Below are positions 9,251-20,018 of a stretch of 64,000 nucleotides of DNA, piece after piece. Each line of letters starts with the position of its first letter. The first letter of the stretch is position 1. The notes beneath the pieces are model-generated. The model worked only from the letters and a program-made list of their open reading frames with translations. It did no database searches and had not been told where the DNA came from. The stretch is from Burkholderiales bacterium (GTDB lineage: Bacteria > Pseudomonadota > Gammaproteobacteria > Burkholderiales > Casimicrobiaceae): contig JADZDD010000009.1 of NCBI GenBank assembly GCA_020851235.1, positions 1-64,000 on the forward strand, given 5' to 3'. A program made the position numbers and the translations under genes.

Positions 9251-10105
9251 TCACTTCGCTGCGTTGGCCGCCACGGCGGCCTTCTGCTTCTGCTCGCCCA
9301 CCCACTTCGCGTAGTCGTCCTTGCTCCTGACCTCGACGACGATCGGCATGAAGCCGTGCTCCTTGCCGCACAACTCGGCGCACTGCCCGCGATAGGTGCC
9401 CACCTTCTCGGCCTTGAACCAGCTGTCGCGCACGAAGCCGGGGATCGCATCCTGCTTGACCCCCAGGGCCGGGACCCACCACGAATGGATCACGTCGTCG
9501 GCGGTGATCACGAGGCGGATGCGCTGATCGACCGGCACGACGAGCGGCTGGTCGACCTCGAGAAGGTAGTTCGGCCCCTTCGCCTCGCGGCCCTCGATCT
9601 GTGCGAGTGGCGTGGCGAGGTTCGAATAGAAGCCGAAGCCTTCCTGGAGGTAGTTGTACCCCCACTTCCACTGGTAACCCGTGATCTTGATCGTAAGGTC
9701 AGGCGCGGACGTGTCCTTGAGGGCGAGGATCGTCTTCGTCGCGGGCCATGCCATCGCCAGGAGGATCAGGATCGGGATGACGGTCCACACGACCTCGACG
9801 GTGGTGTTCTCGTGAAACTGCGCCGCCGTGTGTCCGCGCGACTTCCGGTGCTTGTAGATGGAGTAGAACATCACTCCGAAGACACCGATGAAGATCACCA
9901 CGCACACCCAGAAGATGTACGTATGCAGGTCGAACATCTGCCGGGCGATCGGCGTGACCGGTGTCTGCAGGTTCCAGACGAGCTCGGCGTGGGCGAGCGC
10001 GGGCGCCAGAAGCGCTGCGATCGAGCCCGACACCGCGAGCCTCCGGCCGGCACGACGCGCCGTGCGCGGCACCCGTGCATTGGCTGCACCTTGGTTACGA
10101 ATCAT
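9251..10105 (-). CDS. coxB: cytochrome c oxidase subunit II
   Basis: 284 residues. A signal peptide (hydrophobic about 24-40, ending AHA) precedes two transmembrane helices and a periplasmic cupredoxin domain. The CuA site is complete: His207, Cys242, Glu244, Cys246, His250 and Met253 ([14 protein letters not shown]). There is no fused cytochrome c domain, so electrons arrive from a separate cytochrome. I chose the ATG at 10105 because GGGGAT lies just upstream. An ATG 18 nt earlier has a weaker ribosome site. Confidence 0.96.
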   Translation of the reverse strand: MIRNQGAANARVPRTARRAGRRLAVSGSIAALLAPALAHAELVWNLQTPVTPIARQMFDLHTYIFWVCVVIFIGVFGVMFYSIYKHRKSRGHTAAQFHENTTVEVVWTVIPILILLAMAWPATKTILALKDTSAPDLTIKITGYQWKWGYNYLQEGFGFYSNLATPLAQIEGREAKGPNYLLEVDQPLVVPVDQRIRLVITADDVIHSWWVPALGVKQDAIPGFVRDSWFKAEKVGTYRGQCAELCGKEHGFMPIVVEVRSKDDYAKWVGEQKQKAAVAANAAK

Positions 10106-10150
10106 GCTATCCCCATCGAACATGCCACTCTCGGCGCCGCTGGCGCCGGC

Positions 10151-10639
10151 CTAGTGCATCCCGGTCACCCGACGCAGTTCCCGCGCGATCGCGAGCCGCT
10201 CCGGCCCCGGCAACGCCTGGCCGACTTCCCACGACGCACCGCCTCCCCGCAAGTACACCCGCGGCGCCTGCCCTGATCCGGCCGGCTCCACGTCCACCCG
10301 CAACCAATAGCGGCTGAATTCGCGCCGCTGCCGTTTGCCACCCACCGTCTCGTCGACGACCACACGATCGCCGACGACCACGACACGCTGCCAGTCGGTG
10401 ACGTGACGTTCGTACCAGGCGAACGCCACGGCCACCACGCCGATGTCGAGCGCCCAGTACGGCAGCACGAGCCAGGCCCCCGCGACGGCGAACGGCAGCG
10501 CCAACACGAGGCTTCCCACGGCCAGCACGCCGAATGCGAACCAGCGCCGGCGCCGTCCCAACGCATCGTTGGCGCGCGCGACCACGCAGTATTCGGAATC
10601 GGCGGGAAGCGGCGGAAGCGCAGCGCTGGACACGTTCAT
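10151..10639 (-). CDS. DUF2244 membrane protein
   Basis: 162 residues with two adjacent hydrophobic helices (about 35-75) followed by a beta-rich cytoplasmic domain containing VVVVGDRVVVDE. This is the DUF2244 layout. Genes of this family precede coxB in many proteobacteria, as here (45-nt gap), but no biochemical function is established. The start ATG at 10639 is favoured; an in-frame extension to 10723 reads Cys/Trp-rich non-conserved sequence. The roughly 200 nt upstream, to bioD, contain no convincing gene. Confidence 0.78.
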   Translation of the reverse strand: MNVSSAALPPLPADSEYCVVARANDALGRRRRWFAFGVLAVGSLVLALPFAVAGAWLVLPYWALDIGVVAVAFAWYERHVTDWQRVVVVGDRVVVDETVGGKRQRREFSRYWLRVDVEPAGSGQAPRVYLRGGGASWEVGQALPGPERLAIARELRRVTGMH

Positions 10640-10839
10640 CGGACGGCGCCGAACGTGCCCGAAACATCCCGCGGGCGCTGCACGGCCGTACTGCCAAGGA
10701 TACCAAGCGCAAAATGTTAGCACGCTTCGCCGGCGCGATAGGTCCTGCGGCCGCGAGCAAGACCCTTACGCCGTCGCGGTTGTCGCAGTTCTCGCGACGC
10801 GACCGTGCCGGCCGACACGACGCCGTCCGCGGCGGTGAT

Positions 10840-12485
<1,646 letters not shown>

Positions 12486-13354
12486 CGTCGAGGAATGCGT
12501 GCACGGCAGCGGCAAAGGCCGCCGGATGCGACAGGAAGGGGGCGTGCGCGGCCCCGGCGATCGGGGCCAGCCGCGCGCGCGGCATCTGTTGCGCGAGCCA
12601 GCGCCCCGCCGCGGCGGGGGTCAACGCGTCGCGTGACCCCGTCACCACGAGCGTCGGCGCCGCGATGCGCGCGACGTCGGGGCGCAGGTCGGTCGTCGCG
12701 AGTACGGCGAGCGCCGCGGCGAGCGCGGCGGGCGGTGGCGACGGGCGCGCCGCCAGTGCCGCGCGCAGCGTAGCCAGGACCGCGCGGTCCGCGACGCCGT
12801 CGCCGCCTTGCACCTGCAAGCTCAAGAAGCGCAGCAGCGTCGGCTGGTACGCGGTGCGAAGCTCTTCGCCGAAGCGGGCCAGCGTGGCCGGTGCCATCGC
12901 GTGCGGCCACCCGGGGCAGGCGACGAAGCGCGGCGTCGTGCAGACGAGGACGAGCCGTTCGACGAGCTGCGGGTGATCGAGTGCGACGCGCTGCGCCACG
13001 ATGCCACCGAGCGACCAGCCCAGGAGGCGCGCGGGGGCGCCGAGCCGCGTGATCAGGCGCGCGACGGCCGCGGCGATTTCGGCAAGCGTTGCCGCGCCAT
13101 CCGGCGAATGGCCGTGCCCGGGAAGGTCGACGGCGTGGACGCGGTGCGTCCGCGCGAGTCCGGCGCCGATCGGCGCGAAGAAGCCGCCGTGCATGGCAAA
13201 GCCGTGCAGGAGGACGAGTGGCGGCCCGTGACCGGTCGTCGCAACGAAGAGCTCGCTGCGCGCCGTGCACGGCGCGGGACCGATGTGGCCACTCACCGGA
13301 CGTCCCCTCCGCACGGACGTGCGAGAGCGCTGCCTTCACTCGGGGCGCAGCCGC

Positions 13355-14545
13355 TCATGCACGCGCACCTTCGACGCCGCCGGCAAGAGCGGCCAGCGCC
13401 GCCAGGAGCCGGTCGACGTCGCGCCGCGAATGGGCCGCGGAGAGCGACACCCGCAGGCGCGCCGTTCCCACGGGAACCGTCGGCGGGCGAATGGCAGGCA
13501 CGAACAGGCCCCGCTGCGCGAGTTCGCCCGACAGCGCCAGCGCGTGTGCGGCGTCACCGCAGACGAGGGGTTGGATCGCGGTGGACGAGGGCAGGAGCCG
13601 CCACGGCAACGTCGCGGCGCCCGCACGGAAGCGGGCGATGAGCGATTGCAGATGCGCCCGGCGCGCGTGGCCGGTCGCAATCGCGTCCAGCGCGGCGCGC
13701 AGAGCCTCGGCAAGCAGCGGCGGTGCCGCGGTCGTGTAGATATACGGCCGCGCGGTCTGCAGGATCGTCTCGATCACCGTCGGATGCGCCGCGACGAAGG
13801 CGCCCGCCACGCCGGCCGCCTTGCCGAGCGTGCCCATGACCACGAGCCGCGGCGAGTGCAGGCCGAAGTGCGCGACGCTGCCGCGCCCGTCGCCGAGCAC
13901 GCCGAAGCCGTGCGCGTCGTCGACGACGAGCCACGCCTCGTGGCGCTCGGCAAGGGCGACGAGCTCCGGCAACGGCGCCACGTCGCCGTCCATGCTGAAG
14001 ACGGCGTCGGTCGCGATGAGCCTGCGCCGCGCGCGCGATCCGGCGAGCCGCGCCGCCGCCGCGGCCGCATCGCCGTGGGCGTAGCGCGCGAGCGTGGCAC
14101 GGGCGAGTACGGCGCCGTCGTTGAGGCACGCGTGGTTGAGGCGGTCGGCGACGATCACGTCGCCGCGTCCGACGAGCGCGGTCAGGATCGCGAGATTCGC
14201 GAGGTACCCCGACGAGAACGAAAGCGCACGCGCGCCGGTGCAGGGTGCGACGTACGCCGCGAGCTCGTCTTCGAGCGCCTCGTGCGCCGCGGTGTGCCCG
14301 CTGACGAGATGCGATGCGCCGGCACCGACCCCCCAGCGTTCGATCCCGGCCCGCGCCGCGGCGGCAAGCGCGGGGTCGCCGGCAAGGCCCAGGTAGTCGT
14401 TGCTCGCGAACGAGACGAGATCACGCCCATCGATGCGCAGGTGCGTGCCGTCCACCGCCTCGACGATCCGTCGCGTGCGCGCGAGGCCCGCGGCACGGCG
14501 CGCCGCAAGCGCCGAATCGAGCTCGACCAGGGCCGCGTGCGTCAC
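13355..14545 (-). CDS. bioF: 8-amino-7-oxononanoate synthase
   Basis: 396-residue PLP enzyme condensing pimeloyl-ACP (or -CoA) with L-alanine. Seen: the substrate-cofactor segment SNDYLGL (48-54), DDAHGFG (209-215, Asp contacting the PLP pyridine) and Lys242 in GTLGKAAG as the Schiff-base lysine. The GTG start at 14545 overlaps the bioB stop (GTGA). The frame stays open further upstream, antisense-like inside bioB, which is a GC-rich artefact. Confidence 0.95.
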   Translation of the reverse strand: MTHAALVELDSALAARRAAGLARTRRIVEAVDGTHLRIDGRDLVSFASNDYLGLAGDPALAAAARAGIERWGVGAGASHLVSGHTAAHEALEDELAAYVAPCTGARALSFSSGYLANLAILTALVGRGDVIVADRLNHACLNDGAVLARATLARYAHGDAAAAAARLAGSRARRRLIATDAVFSMDGDVAPLPELVALAERHEAWLVVDDAHGFGVLGDGRGSVAHFGLHSPRLVVMGTLGKAAGVAGAFVAAHPTVIETILQTARPYIYTTAAPPLLAEALRAALDAIATGHARRAHLQSLIARFRAGAATLPWRLLPSSTAIQPLVCGDAAHALALSGELAQRGLFVPAIRPPTVPVGTARLRVSLSAAHSRRDVDRLLAALAALAGGVEGARA

Positions 14546-15561
14546 GCCTGCGCCGATAGCCCCAGTCGTGCGAGAAGCGCGCGATCGGCATCCACATCCG
14601 GGTTGCCCGTGGTGAGCAGCCGATCGCCGTAGAAGATCGAATTGGCGCCGGCGACGAAGCACAGCGCCTGGATCGCCTCGCCCAGCTCGCGCCGGCCGGC
14701 GGACAGCCGGACCCTCGCCTTCGGCATCGTGATGCGCGCCACGGCGACGGTGCGGACGAACTCGAACGGGTCGAGCGCCGACTCGCCGCCGAGCTTCGCG
14801 TGCAGCGGCGTTCCTTCGACCTGCACGAGGTGGTTGATCGGCACCGACTCCGGGTACGGATCGAGGTTGGCGAGTTGCGCGACGAGGGCGGCCCGCTGCA
14901 GCCGCGACTCGCCCATGCCGACGATCCCGCCGCAGCAGACGTGCAGGCCCGCATCGCGCACCCGATCGAGTGTCGCGAGGCGATCCTCGTAATCGCGCGT
15001 GCCGATGATCTCCCCATAGAACTCGGGCGCCGTGTCGAGATTGTGGTTGTAATAGTCGAGCCCGGCGTCACGCAGCGCCTCGGCCTGCCCTTCCTTGAGC
15101 ATGCCGAGAGTCGCGCAGGCTTCGAGACCGAGCGCCTTCACCGCCTGGACCATCTCGACGACGGCGGCAAGGTCACGCGCCTTCGGTCCGCGCCACGCCG
15201 CCCCCATGCAAAAGCGCGTCGCCCCCGCCGCCTTGGCCGCGCGGGCCGCCGCGGTCACCTCGGCGACGTCGAGCATCGCCTGGCTCTCGACGCCCGTGTG
15301 ATAGCGCGCCGCCTGCGGACAGTAGCCGCAGTCCTCCGGGCAGCCGCCGGTCTTGATCGACACCAGCGTCGAAAGCTGGATCGCATCGGGGGCGTGGTGC
15401 TCCCGATGCACCGTTTGCGCGCGATAGACGAGATCGGGAAACGGCAACGCGAAGAGCTCGGCGACCGCCGCGACCGTCCAGCGGGGTGGCGCGGCTGCGA
15501 CGGCGGTGCGCGCTCCGGTCGGGTGGGGGGCATGGACAGTGGCGACGTGCGGATCGGTCAT
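14542..15561 (-). CDS. bioB: biotin synthase
   Basis: 339-residue radical-SAM enzyme inserting sulfur into dethiobiotin. The radical-SAM cluster is Cys74, Cys78 and Cys81 ([10 protein letters not shown]). [13 protein letters not shown] and the C-terminal [15 protein letters not shown] are BioB signatures. The first 28 residues are a non-conserved extension. It is the first gene of bioB-F-H-C-D. The candidate promoter and palindromic operator lie about 110-160 nt upstream, in the gap shared with comF. Confidence 0.97.
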   Translation of the reverse strand: MTDPHVATVHAPHPTGARTAVAAAPPRWTVAAVAELFALPFPDLVYRAQTVHREHHAPDAIQLSTLVSIKTGGCPEDCGYCPQAARYHTGVESQAMLDVAEVTAAARAAKAAGATRFCMGAAWRGPKARDLAAVVEMVQAVKALGLEACATLGMLKEGQAEALRDAGLDYYNHNLDTAPEFYGEIIGTRDYEDRLATLDRVRDAGLHVCCGGIVGMGESRLQRAALVAQLANLDPYPESVPINHLVQVEGTPLHAKLGGESALDPFEFVRTVAVARITMPKARVRLSAGRRELGEAIQALCFVAGANSIFYGDRLLTTGNPDVDADRALLARLGLSAQA

Positions 15562-15667
15562 GGACTCGTCTCATGCATTCGGACGATCGCACGAGACGGA
15601 CGGCGCCACCGACACTGTCGATGCGACCGCCAGGTGCGGGCCGGGATGCGGTCTTGTAGGTCGGGCG

Positions 15668-15696
15668 AGTGTCGGCGAGGGTCCTTTCGATGTCAA
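15668..15696 (-). promoter_or_regulatory. candidate bioB promoter
   Basis: On the minus strand a perfect TTGACA -35 (15691-15696) is followed by 17 nt and GACACT (15668-15673) as a weak -10. It points at bioB, whose start is about 107 nt downstream. The -35 lies inside the left arm of the palindrome described separately, so a protein bound there would block it. Confidence 0.45.
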
Positions 15697-15721
15697 ATGT
15701 CTGGCGCACGAAATTTGACAA
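15690..15721. promoter_or_regulatory. palindromic operator candidate (BirA-like geometry) between bioB and comF
   Basis: TGTCAAAT at 15691-15698 and ATTTGACA at 15713-15720 form a perfect 8-bp inverted repeat with a 14-nt spacer. Classical proteobacterial BirA boxes are TTGTAAACC and GGTTTACAA with a spacer of about 14-16 nt; extended by one base, the arms here match 5/9 and 6/9 of that consensus with the same spacing. The position upstream of bioB fits biotin repression. Identification is inferred from geometry and context only. Confidence 0.5.
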
Positions 15722-16463
15722 CTGGCGAAGCCTCGCGCCGCTCTTCGGCGCCCGGACCCCGGCCGCATCCCCGCGGCCCGGGGTCTCACCGCGGGCCCTG
15801 CTCCACGATGCGCTCCCGCAACTGTGCGCGCTATGCAGTGCGCCCTGCGGCCGCCGGCTGTTGTGCGCGGCGTGCGAGCGGGCGCTGCCACGTCTTGGCC
15901 CGGCGTGCCCGCACTGCGCGCTCCCGGCGATCGCCGGCGATCCCTGCCCGCATTGCCTGCGCCGTCCGCCGCCGTGGACGCAGGCGCTGGCGGCGTTCGC
16001 CTACGCGTACCCGCTCGACCGCCTGCTGCACGCCTTCAAGTACCGGGGCGAGCTCGCCTACGCCCCACTCTTCGCCGAAGCGCTCGCCCGGCAGGTTCGC
16101 GGGCGCCCCGACGCCGTCGTCGCGGTGCCGCTCGCCGCGCGCCGCCAGCGCGAGCGGGGCTACAACCAGGCGCTCGAGATCGCCCGCCCGCTCGCCCACG
16201 ACCTCGGCCTTCCCCTGCACGCGGCGCTCGCGCGCACCCGCGATTCGCAGCCACTGGCCGGATTGTCGTGGCGGTTGCGTGGCGCTTCGGTGCGTGGCGC
16301 CTTCGTCGCGGTGGCGCCCGTGCGCGGGGTCAGCGTGGCGCTCGTCGACGACGTCCTCACCACCGGCGCGACGCTGCGCGCCGCGACGCTCGCGCTGCTC
16401 GCCGCGGGGGCCGCCCGTGTCGACGTCTGGGTGGTCGCGCGTACACTGCCGCCGTCGTCGTGA
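15690..16463 (+). CDS. comF: ComF family phosphoribosyltransferase-like protein
   Basis: 257 residues. The N-terminal cysteine clusters (CALCSAPC, CAAC, CPHC, CPHC between about 45 and 95) form the zinc-binding region of ComF/GntX proteins. The C-terminal PRTase motif is VALVDDVLTTGAT. ComF homologues act in DNA uptake or use of DNA, but the catalytic activity is unsettled. The start is uncertain: the ATG at 15690 coincides with the palindrome arm, and a GTG at 15669 is also in frame. The family core begins only near residue 35, so a later non-ATG start cannot be excluded. Confidence 0.85.
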   Translation: MSNVWRTKFDNWRSLAPLFGARTPAASPRPGVSPRALLHDALPQLCALCSAPCGRRLLCAACERALPRLGPACPHCALPAIAGDPCPHCLRRPPPWTQALAAFAYAYPLDRLLHAFKYRGELAYAPLFAEALARQVRGRPDAVVAVPLAARRQRERGYNQALEIARPLAHDLGLPLHAALARTRDSQPLAGLSWRLRGASVRGAFVAVAPVRGVSVALVDDVLTTGATLRAATLALLAAGAARVDVWVVARTLPPSS

Positions 16464-16478
16464 AGCCCGCGTTTGCCC

Positions 16479-16970
16479 ATGCTCGCCACCCGCTTTGCCG
16501 TCGTGCTGGTCGCCCCCGAGATCCCGCCCAACACCGGCAACGTGATCCGCCTCACCGCCAATACCGACACCGACCTGCACCTCGTGCAACCGCTCGGGTT
16601 CCGGATGGATGATCGCGAACTGCGCCGTGCGGGACTCGACTACCACGAGTACGCCAACGTGCGTGTCCACCGCGACTGGGCGGCGTGTCGGGCCACGCTC
16701 GCCGCCGCGGGGCACACGCGACGTTTCGCGCTGTCGACGCGGGGTCAGGCCTCCCTGTACGCGACGGCGTTTGCCGCCGGCGACGTCTTCGTCTTCGGCA
16801 ACGAGACGTCGGGCCTGCCGCCGGAGGTCTGGGACGAGTTTTCGGCGTCGACCCGCCTTGCGATCCCCATGCGGCCGGATGTGCGCAGCCTCAACCTGTC
16901 GAATGCGGTCGCGGTTACCGTGTACGAGGCGTGGCGCCAGCACGCCTTCGCGCTGCCGCCGCCGCGTTGA
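16479..16970 (+). CDS. trmL: tRNA (cytidine(34)-2'-O)-methyltransferase
   Basis: 163-residue SPOUT methyltransferase acting on the wobble base of certain tRNA-Leu species. The trefoil-knot motifs are present: PNTGNVIRL, VFGNETSGLP and RSLNLSNAVAV, in the normal order and at the length of E. coli TrmL (about 157). The ATG at 16479 is used in place of a TTG two codons earlier. It sits 15 nt after comF in the same orientation. Confidence 0.94.
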   Translation: MLATRFAVVLVAPEIPPNTGNVIRLTANTDTDLHLVQPLGFRMDDRELRRAGLDYHEYANVRVHRDWAACRATLAAAGHTRRFALSTRGQASLYATAFAAGDVFVFGNETSGLPPEVWDEFSASTRLAIPMRPDVRSLNLSNAVAVTVYEAWRQHAFALPPPR

Positions 16971-17008
16971 TGCAGCCGGCGCCCGCGCGGGACGCCGCAC
17001 GCGCGGCG

Positions 17009-18013
17009 TCAGTCTTCGCTGCGCGGCTCGCGCGTGAGCAACTGGGCCACGGCGTCGCGCACCGGCAGCGCCTCGTGCAGCACCCGGTCCACCACCGTGC
17101 AGATCGGCATGTCGACGCCGCACTGCGCAGCGAGCCGTCGCGTCGCGCGCGCAGCACTCACCCCCTCGGCGACGTGCCCGAGTTCGGCGAGGATCTGCGG
17201 CAGCGCCTTGCCCTGCGCGAGCGCGAGGCCCACGCGCCGATTGCGCGACAGGTCGCCCGTACAGGTGAGCACGAGATCGCCCAGGCCCGCCAGGCCCATG
17301 AGCGTCTCGCGCGCGCCGCCCAGCGCGGTGAGGAGTCGGCCGGTCTCGGCGAGGCCGCGGGTGATGAGCGCCGCGCGCGCGTTGTGGCCGTAGCCCAGCC
17401 CGTCGCTCGCTCCGGCCGCGATCGCGAGCACGTTCTTCACCGCGCCGCCGATCTCGACGCCGACGATGTCCGACGTCCGGTAGGCGCGTAACGTGTCGCC
17501 ACGCAGCAGTGAGGCGACGTCGTCCGCCAGCTGCGGGACGGTCGCCGCGACGACCAGCGCCGTCGGCAGACCACGGGCAACCTCGTCGGCAAAGCTCGGC
17601 CCCGAAATCGCACCGACCGGGGTGGGCCACAGTCCGCCGATATGCTCGTGTGCGAGGGCGACGCCCGCCGGCGCGTCGGGTGCCGTGACGAAGCCCTTGG
17701 ACAGCCACACGAGCGGGACCTTGGCCGCGGGCGCAAAGCGCGTGGCCACGTCGACGAGCGCCGCCGCGGGCACGGCCGCAACGAAGAGGTCGCACGCCGC
17801 TGCCGTCGCCGTGTCGCTTGCGATCGCGACGTCGGGCGGAAGCGCGATTCCGGGCAGGTAGCGGACATTGCACCGGGCTTGCGCGAGGGCGCTCGCCTGC
17901 GCCGGGTCGCGCGTCCACAGCACGACCGGGGTCGGACGCGCTGCGCGCGCGGCCAGATGCACCGCGAGCGCGGTACCCCACGCGCCGGCACCGAGGATCG
18001 CGACGCGGCGCAT
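17009..18013 (-). CDS. gpsA: glycerol-3-phosphate dehydrogenase [NAD(P)+]
   Basis: 334 residues. GpsA makes sn-glycerol 3-phosphate for phospholipid synthesis. The Rossmann motif GAGAWGTAL is at 8-16. The substrate segment GPSFADEVARGLPTA and the catalytic-lysine segment GGAVKNVLAIAAG, followed by GLGYGHNARAALITRGL, are all intact. It converges with trmL across about 38 nt. It lies downstream of the SH3 protein and secB in the same direction (SH3 stop to gpsA start 26 nt), as in other betaproteobacteria. Confidence 0.96.
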   Translation of the reverse strand: MRRVAILGAGAWGTALAVHLAARAARPTPVVLWTRDPAQASALAQARCNVRYLPGIALPPDVAIASDTATAAACDLFVAAVPAAALVDVATRFAPAAKVPLVWLSKGFVTAPDAPAGVALAHEHIGGLWPTPVGAISGPSFADEVARGLPTALVVAATVPQLADDVASLLRGDTLRAYRTSDIVGVEIGGAVKNVLAIAAGASDGLGYGHNARAALITRGLAETGRLLTALGGARETLMGLAGLGDLVLTCTGDLSRNRRVGLALAQGKALPQILAELGHVAEGVSAARATRRLAAQCGVDMPICTVVDRVLHEALPVRDAVAQLLTREPRSED

Positions 18014-18039
18014 GCGGCGGGATGCAGCAGCGGGGCCGC

Positions 18040-18528
18040 TTACAGGCCGAACACCTGGCCGATGCGCGCGTAGCCGACCTGCCCGTCGCGGTGACGGACC
18101 TGGACCCAGCCGGGCGTGGCGGTCGTCGTGGGCGACGTCGCGTTCTCGGCAAGCTCGAGCAGGACGTTCTCCTCGGCGCGGAAGGCCACCGGGGCCGTCT
18201 CGTCCGGACGCGCGCGCACGTCGGCGGTGGGAACGCGGACGACGAGCATCCGCTTGTCGGCGAGCGACTTCGCGGCGAACCAGCCGATGGTCCCGGCCGC
18301 GTCACGCACCTTCGTCCAGCCGCTGACGCTCACCAGCACCTCGACCGGAACGTCGCGCCCGTACACGAAAAGCGGCTTCGCCTTGGCCGACGGCGCATCG
18401 TAGAGCACCGCGGGGGCCTCCGCCGTCGTCCGGAACTCGGCCGCGGCGACCGGCGTCGACAGCGCGATGACGCAACCAAGCGCCGCGACGAGGCTCACCG
18501 ACGAGCGGGCGGCGAGCGATCGGCGCAT
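18040..18528 (-). CDS. exported SH3-domain protein
   Basis: 162 residues. A signal peptide (hydrophobic about 8-25, ending AAA) is followed by two bacterial SH3-like repeats: about 28-85 (with VLYDAPSAKAKPLFVYGRD) and 90-160 (VPTADVRARPDETAPV and GWVQVRHRDGQVGYAR). Such domains bind peptidoglycan or peptides in the periplasm. Its position between secB and gpsA is common in betaproteobacteria, but no specific function is known. An in-frame extension upstream overlaps secB and was rejected. Confidence 0.8.
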   Translation of the reverse strand: MRRSLAARSSVSLVAALGCVIALSTPVAAAEFRTTAEAPAVLYDAPSAKAKPLFVYGRDVPVEVLVSVSGWTKVRDAAGTIGWFAAKSLADKRMLVVRVPTADVRARPDETAPVAFRAEENVLLELAENATSPTTTATPGWVQVRHRDGQVGYARIGQVFGL

Positions 18529-18547
18529 GCAAGACCTCGAATTCGCG

Positions 18548-19039
18548 TCAGTTGGTGACCGACGGCACTTGCTGCTGCATCTGCGCAAGCTGCTGCTGGT
18601 AGAGCGCCTCGAAATTGATCGGCGCGAGATGCACGGCGGGAAAGCCGGTGCGGCCGATGGCATCGGCGATCGTCTCCCGCGCATAGGGAAAGAGGACGTT
18701 GGGACAGGCAATCCCGAGCACGGGCTGCATGTCGTTGGGGGACACGCCCTTCACGGTGAAGATCCCCGCCTGGGAAGCTTCCACGAGAAAGACCGTCTTA
18801 TCGCCCGTCGTCGCCTTGACCGTGATAGTGAGCACACACTCATAAACGTCGGCCCCAAGCTGCTCGCCGCGCGTGCGCAGCCCGATCTCGACCTGCGGCG
18901 CCTCGTTCAACTGGAACGACTGCGGTGCGCCGGGATTCTCGACCGAGAGGTCCTTGACGTAGATGCGCTCGATGGCAAAGGTCGGTTGCGGCGCGGCTTC
19001 GGCGGCGCCGGCGGGCGCCGCGGCGGGTTGTTCGGCCAT
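18548..19039 (-). CDS. secB: protein-export chaperone SecB
   Basis: 163 residues. SecB keeps preproteins unfolded and hands them to SecA. Family segments: FAIERIYVKDLSVENPGAP near 27-45, LTITVKA, FLVEASQAGIF and CPNVLFPYARETIAD, followed by the hydrophobic PINFEALY. An Ala/Pro-rich linker at 5-24 extends the N-terminus. The ATG at 19039 is chosen over an upstream one at 19072. A TACAAT box on the minus strand at 19075-19080 could be its -10, with no clear -35. Confidence 0.95.
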   Translation of the reverse strand: MAEQPAAAPAGAAEAAPQPTFAIERIYVKDLSVENPGAPQSFQLNEAPQVEIGLRTRGEQLGADVYECVLTITVKATTGDKTVFLVEASQAGIFTVKGVSPNDMQPVLGIACPNVLFPYARETIADAIGRTGFPAVHLAPINFEALYQQQLAQMQQQVPSVTN

Positions 19040-19121
19040 GCTGGGGTGTCCTGACGAAGGCGGGAAAACCAAGCATTGTACCGGAGCGCCCTCGATCCGG
19101 GACTCGCGCCGGCGCGAAGGC

Positions 19122-19403
19122 CTACTGTCCGGCGAGGAGCGGGGCGAGCTTGCCGGCGCGATCGAGCGCGACGAGGTCGTCGAACCCGCCGACGTGGACG
19201 TCGCCCACGTAGATCTGCGGCACGGTACGCCGTCCGGTGCGTTCCATCATCTCGGCGCGACGCGCCGGATCGAGGTCGATGCGCACCTTGGCGATCGTGG
19301 TCACGCCCTTGGACTTGAGAAAGCTCTCCGCCCGGACGCAGTAGGGGCAAACCCCCGTCGAGTACATGGTGACGGGAACGGCTGGATCAGGCGTGGTGCT
19401 CAT
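19122..19403 (-). CDS. grxC: glutaredoxin 3
   Basis: 93 residues. The dithiol active site is CPYC at 19-22. The GSH-binding segment RTVPQIYVGDVHVGGFDDL (TVP and GGxDD) is complete. It reduces disulfides and glutathione mixed disulfides in the cytoplasm. It lies between secB and the rhodanese gene on the same strand, with an intergenic gap of 82 nt to secB and 39 nt from the rhodanese stop. Confidence 0.95.
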   Translation of the reverse strand: MSTTPDPAVPVTMYSTGVCPYCVRAESFLKSKGVTTIAKVRIDLDPARRAEMMERTGRRTVPQIYVGDVHVGGFDDLVALDRAGKLAPLLAGQ

Positions 19404-19442
19404 CGTGTGTCGGTGGCTTCCGTGGATGGACGAAAGTGGCCT

Positions 19443-19865
19443 TCAGGCGGCGTCCGTCTCTTCGATCGGCAGCCCTGCGTCGCGCCAGGCCTTGATGCCG
19501 CCGCGCAGCGAGTAGATGCTGGCGAAGCCCGCCTTCGCAAGGGCACCACCGACCATCGTCGAGCGGCGCCCGAGCGCGCAGTAGGCGACCACCGGACGCT
19601 TGTTGAGCTTGGCGAGTTCCTCGCTGCGCTTGCCCAGTTGCGACATGGGGATGTGCACGGCACCGGGGAGCTTGCCGCCCTTGAACTCACCCGGCTCGCG
19701 CAGGTCGAGCAACACCGCATTCTCGTGATTCATGAGCTGGGTGACGTTGAGCGTGCCGATCTCCTTGATCGGCGAGAGTCGCCGCACGATGAGCGGCCAG
19801 ACGAGCATCGCGCCGGACAGCACCAGCGCGAGCACGAGAATCCAGTTCTTCGCCAAAAACTGCAT
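19443..19865 (-). CDS. membrane-anchored rhodanese-like protein
   Basis: 140 residues. One N-terminal transmembrane helix (about 8-27) is followed by a single rhodanese domain with LLDLREPGEFKGG and the active-site loop YCALGRRS (Cys near 95). The loop keeps the catalytic Cys, so sulfur transfer is possible, but the substrate is unknown. Homologues are regularly found next to grxC/secB and gpmI. The ATG at 19865 is preferred; the very long upstream open frame is antisense to gpmI and is not coding. Confidence 0.85.
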   Translation of the reverse strand: MQFLAKNWILVLALVLSGAMLVWPLIVRRLSPIKEIGTLNVTQLMNHENAVLLDLREPGEFKGGKLPGAVHIPMSQLGKRSEELAKLNKRPVVAYCALGRRSTMVGGALAKAGFASIYSLRGGIKAWRDAGLPIEETDAA

Positions 19866-20018
19866 GCGTCGGCACCCGCAACGCGCAAAGTCTAAAATGA
19901 TAACCGATCCCCGACGCGACGCCGGCGTGTGGCGAGGTCGTGGCGCGTCCGTTTCGGCTGCGCCGACCGTCGCGACGCAGCGCCGCACGCTGTCGTTTCC
20001 CAACCCACCCGTCGACCG

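Noticed and set aside
10772-10799. Hairpin upstream of bioD's stop as a bio operon terminator
   Set aside because: The 7-bp stem has a 14-nt loop and no T-tract on the minus strand, so it is not better than chance in this sequence.
10640-10839. Possible small gene between DUF2244 and bioD
   Set aside because: Open frames here are short, lack ribosome sites and show no recognisable sequence; it is probably a promoter region for the oxidase operon.
15831-18305. Long minus-strand open frame across comF, trmL and gpsA
   Set aside because: Low stop-codon density in GC-rich DNA explains it; trmL and comF on the plus strand and gpsA in another frame are convincing.
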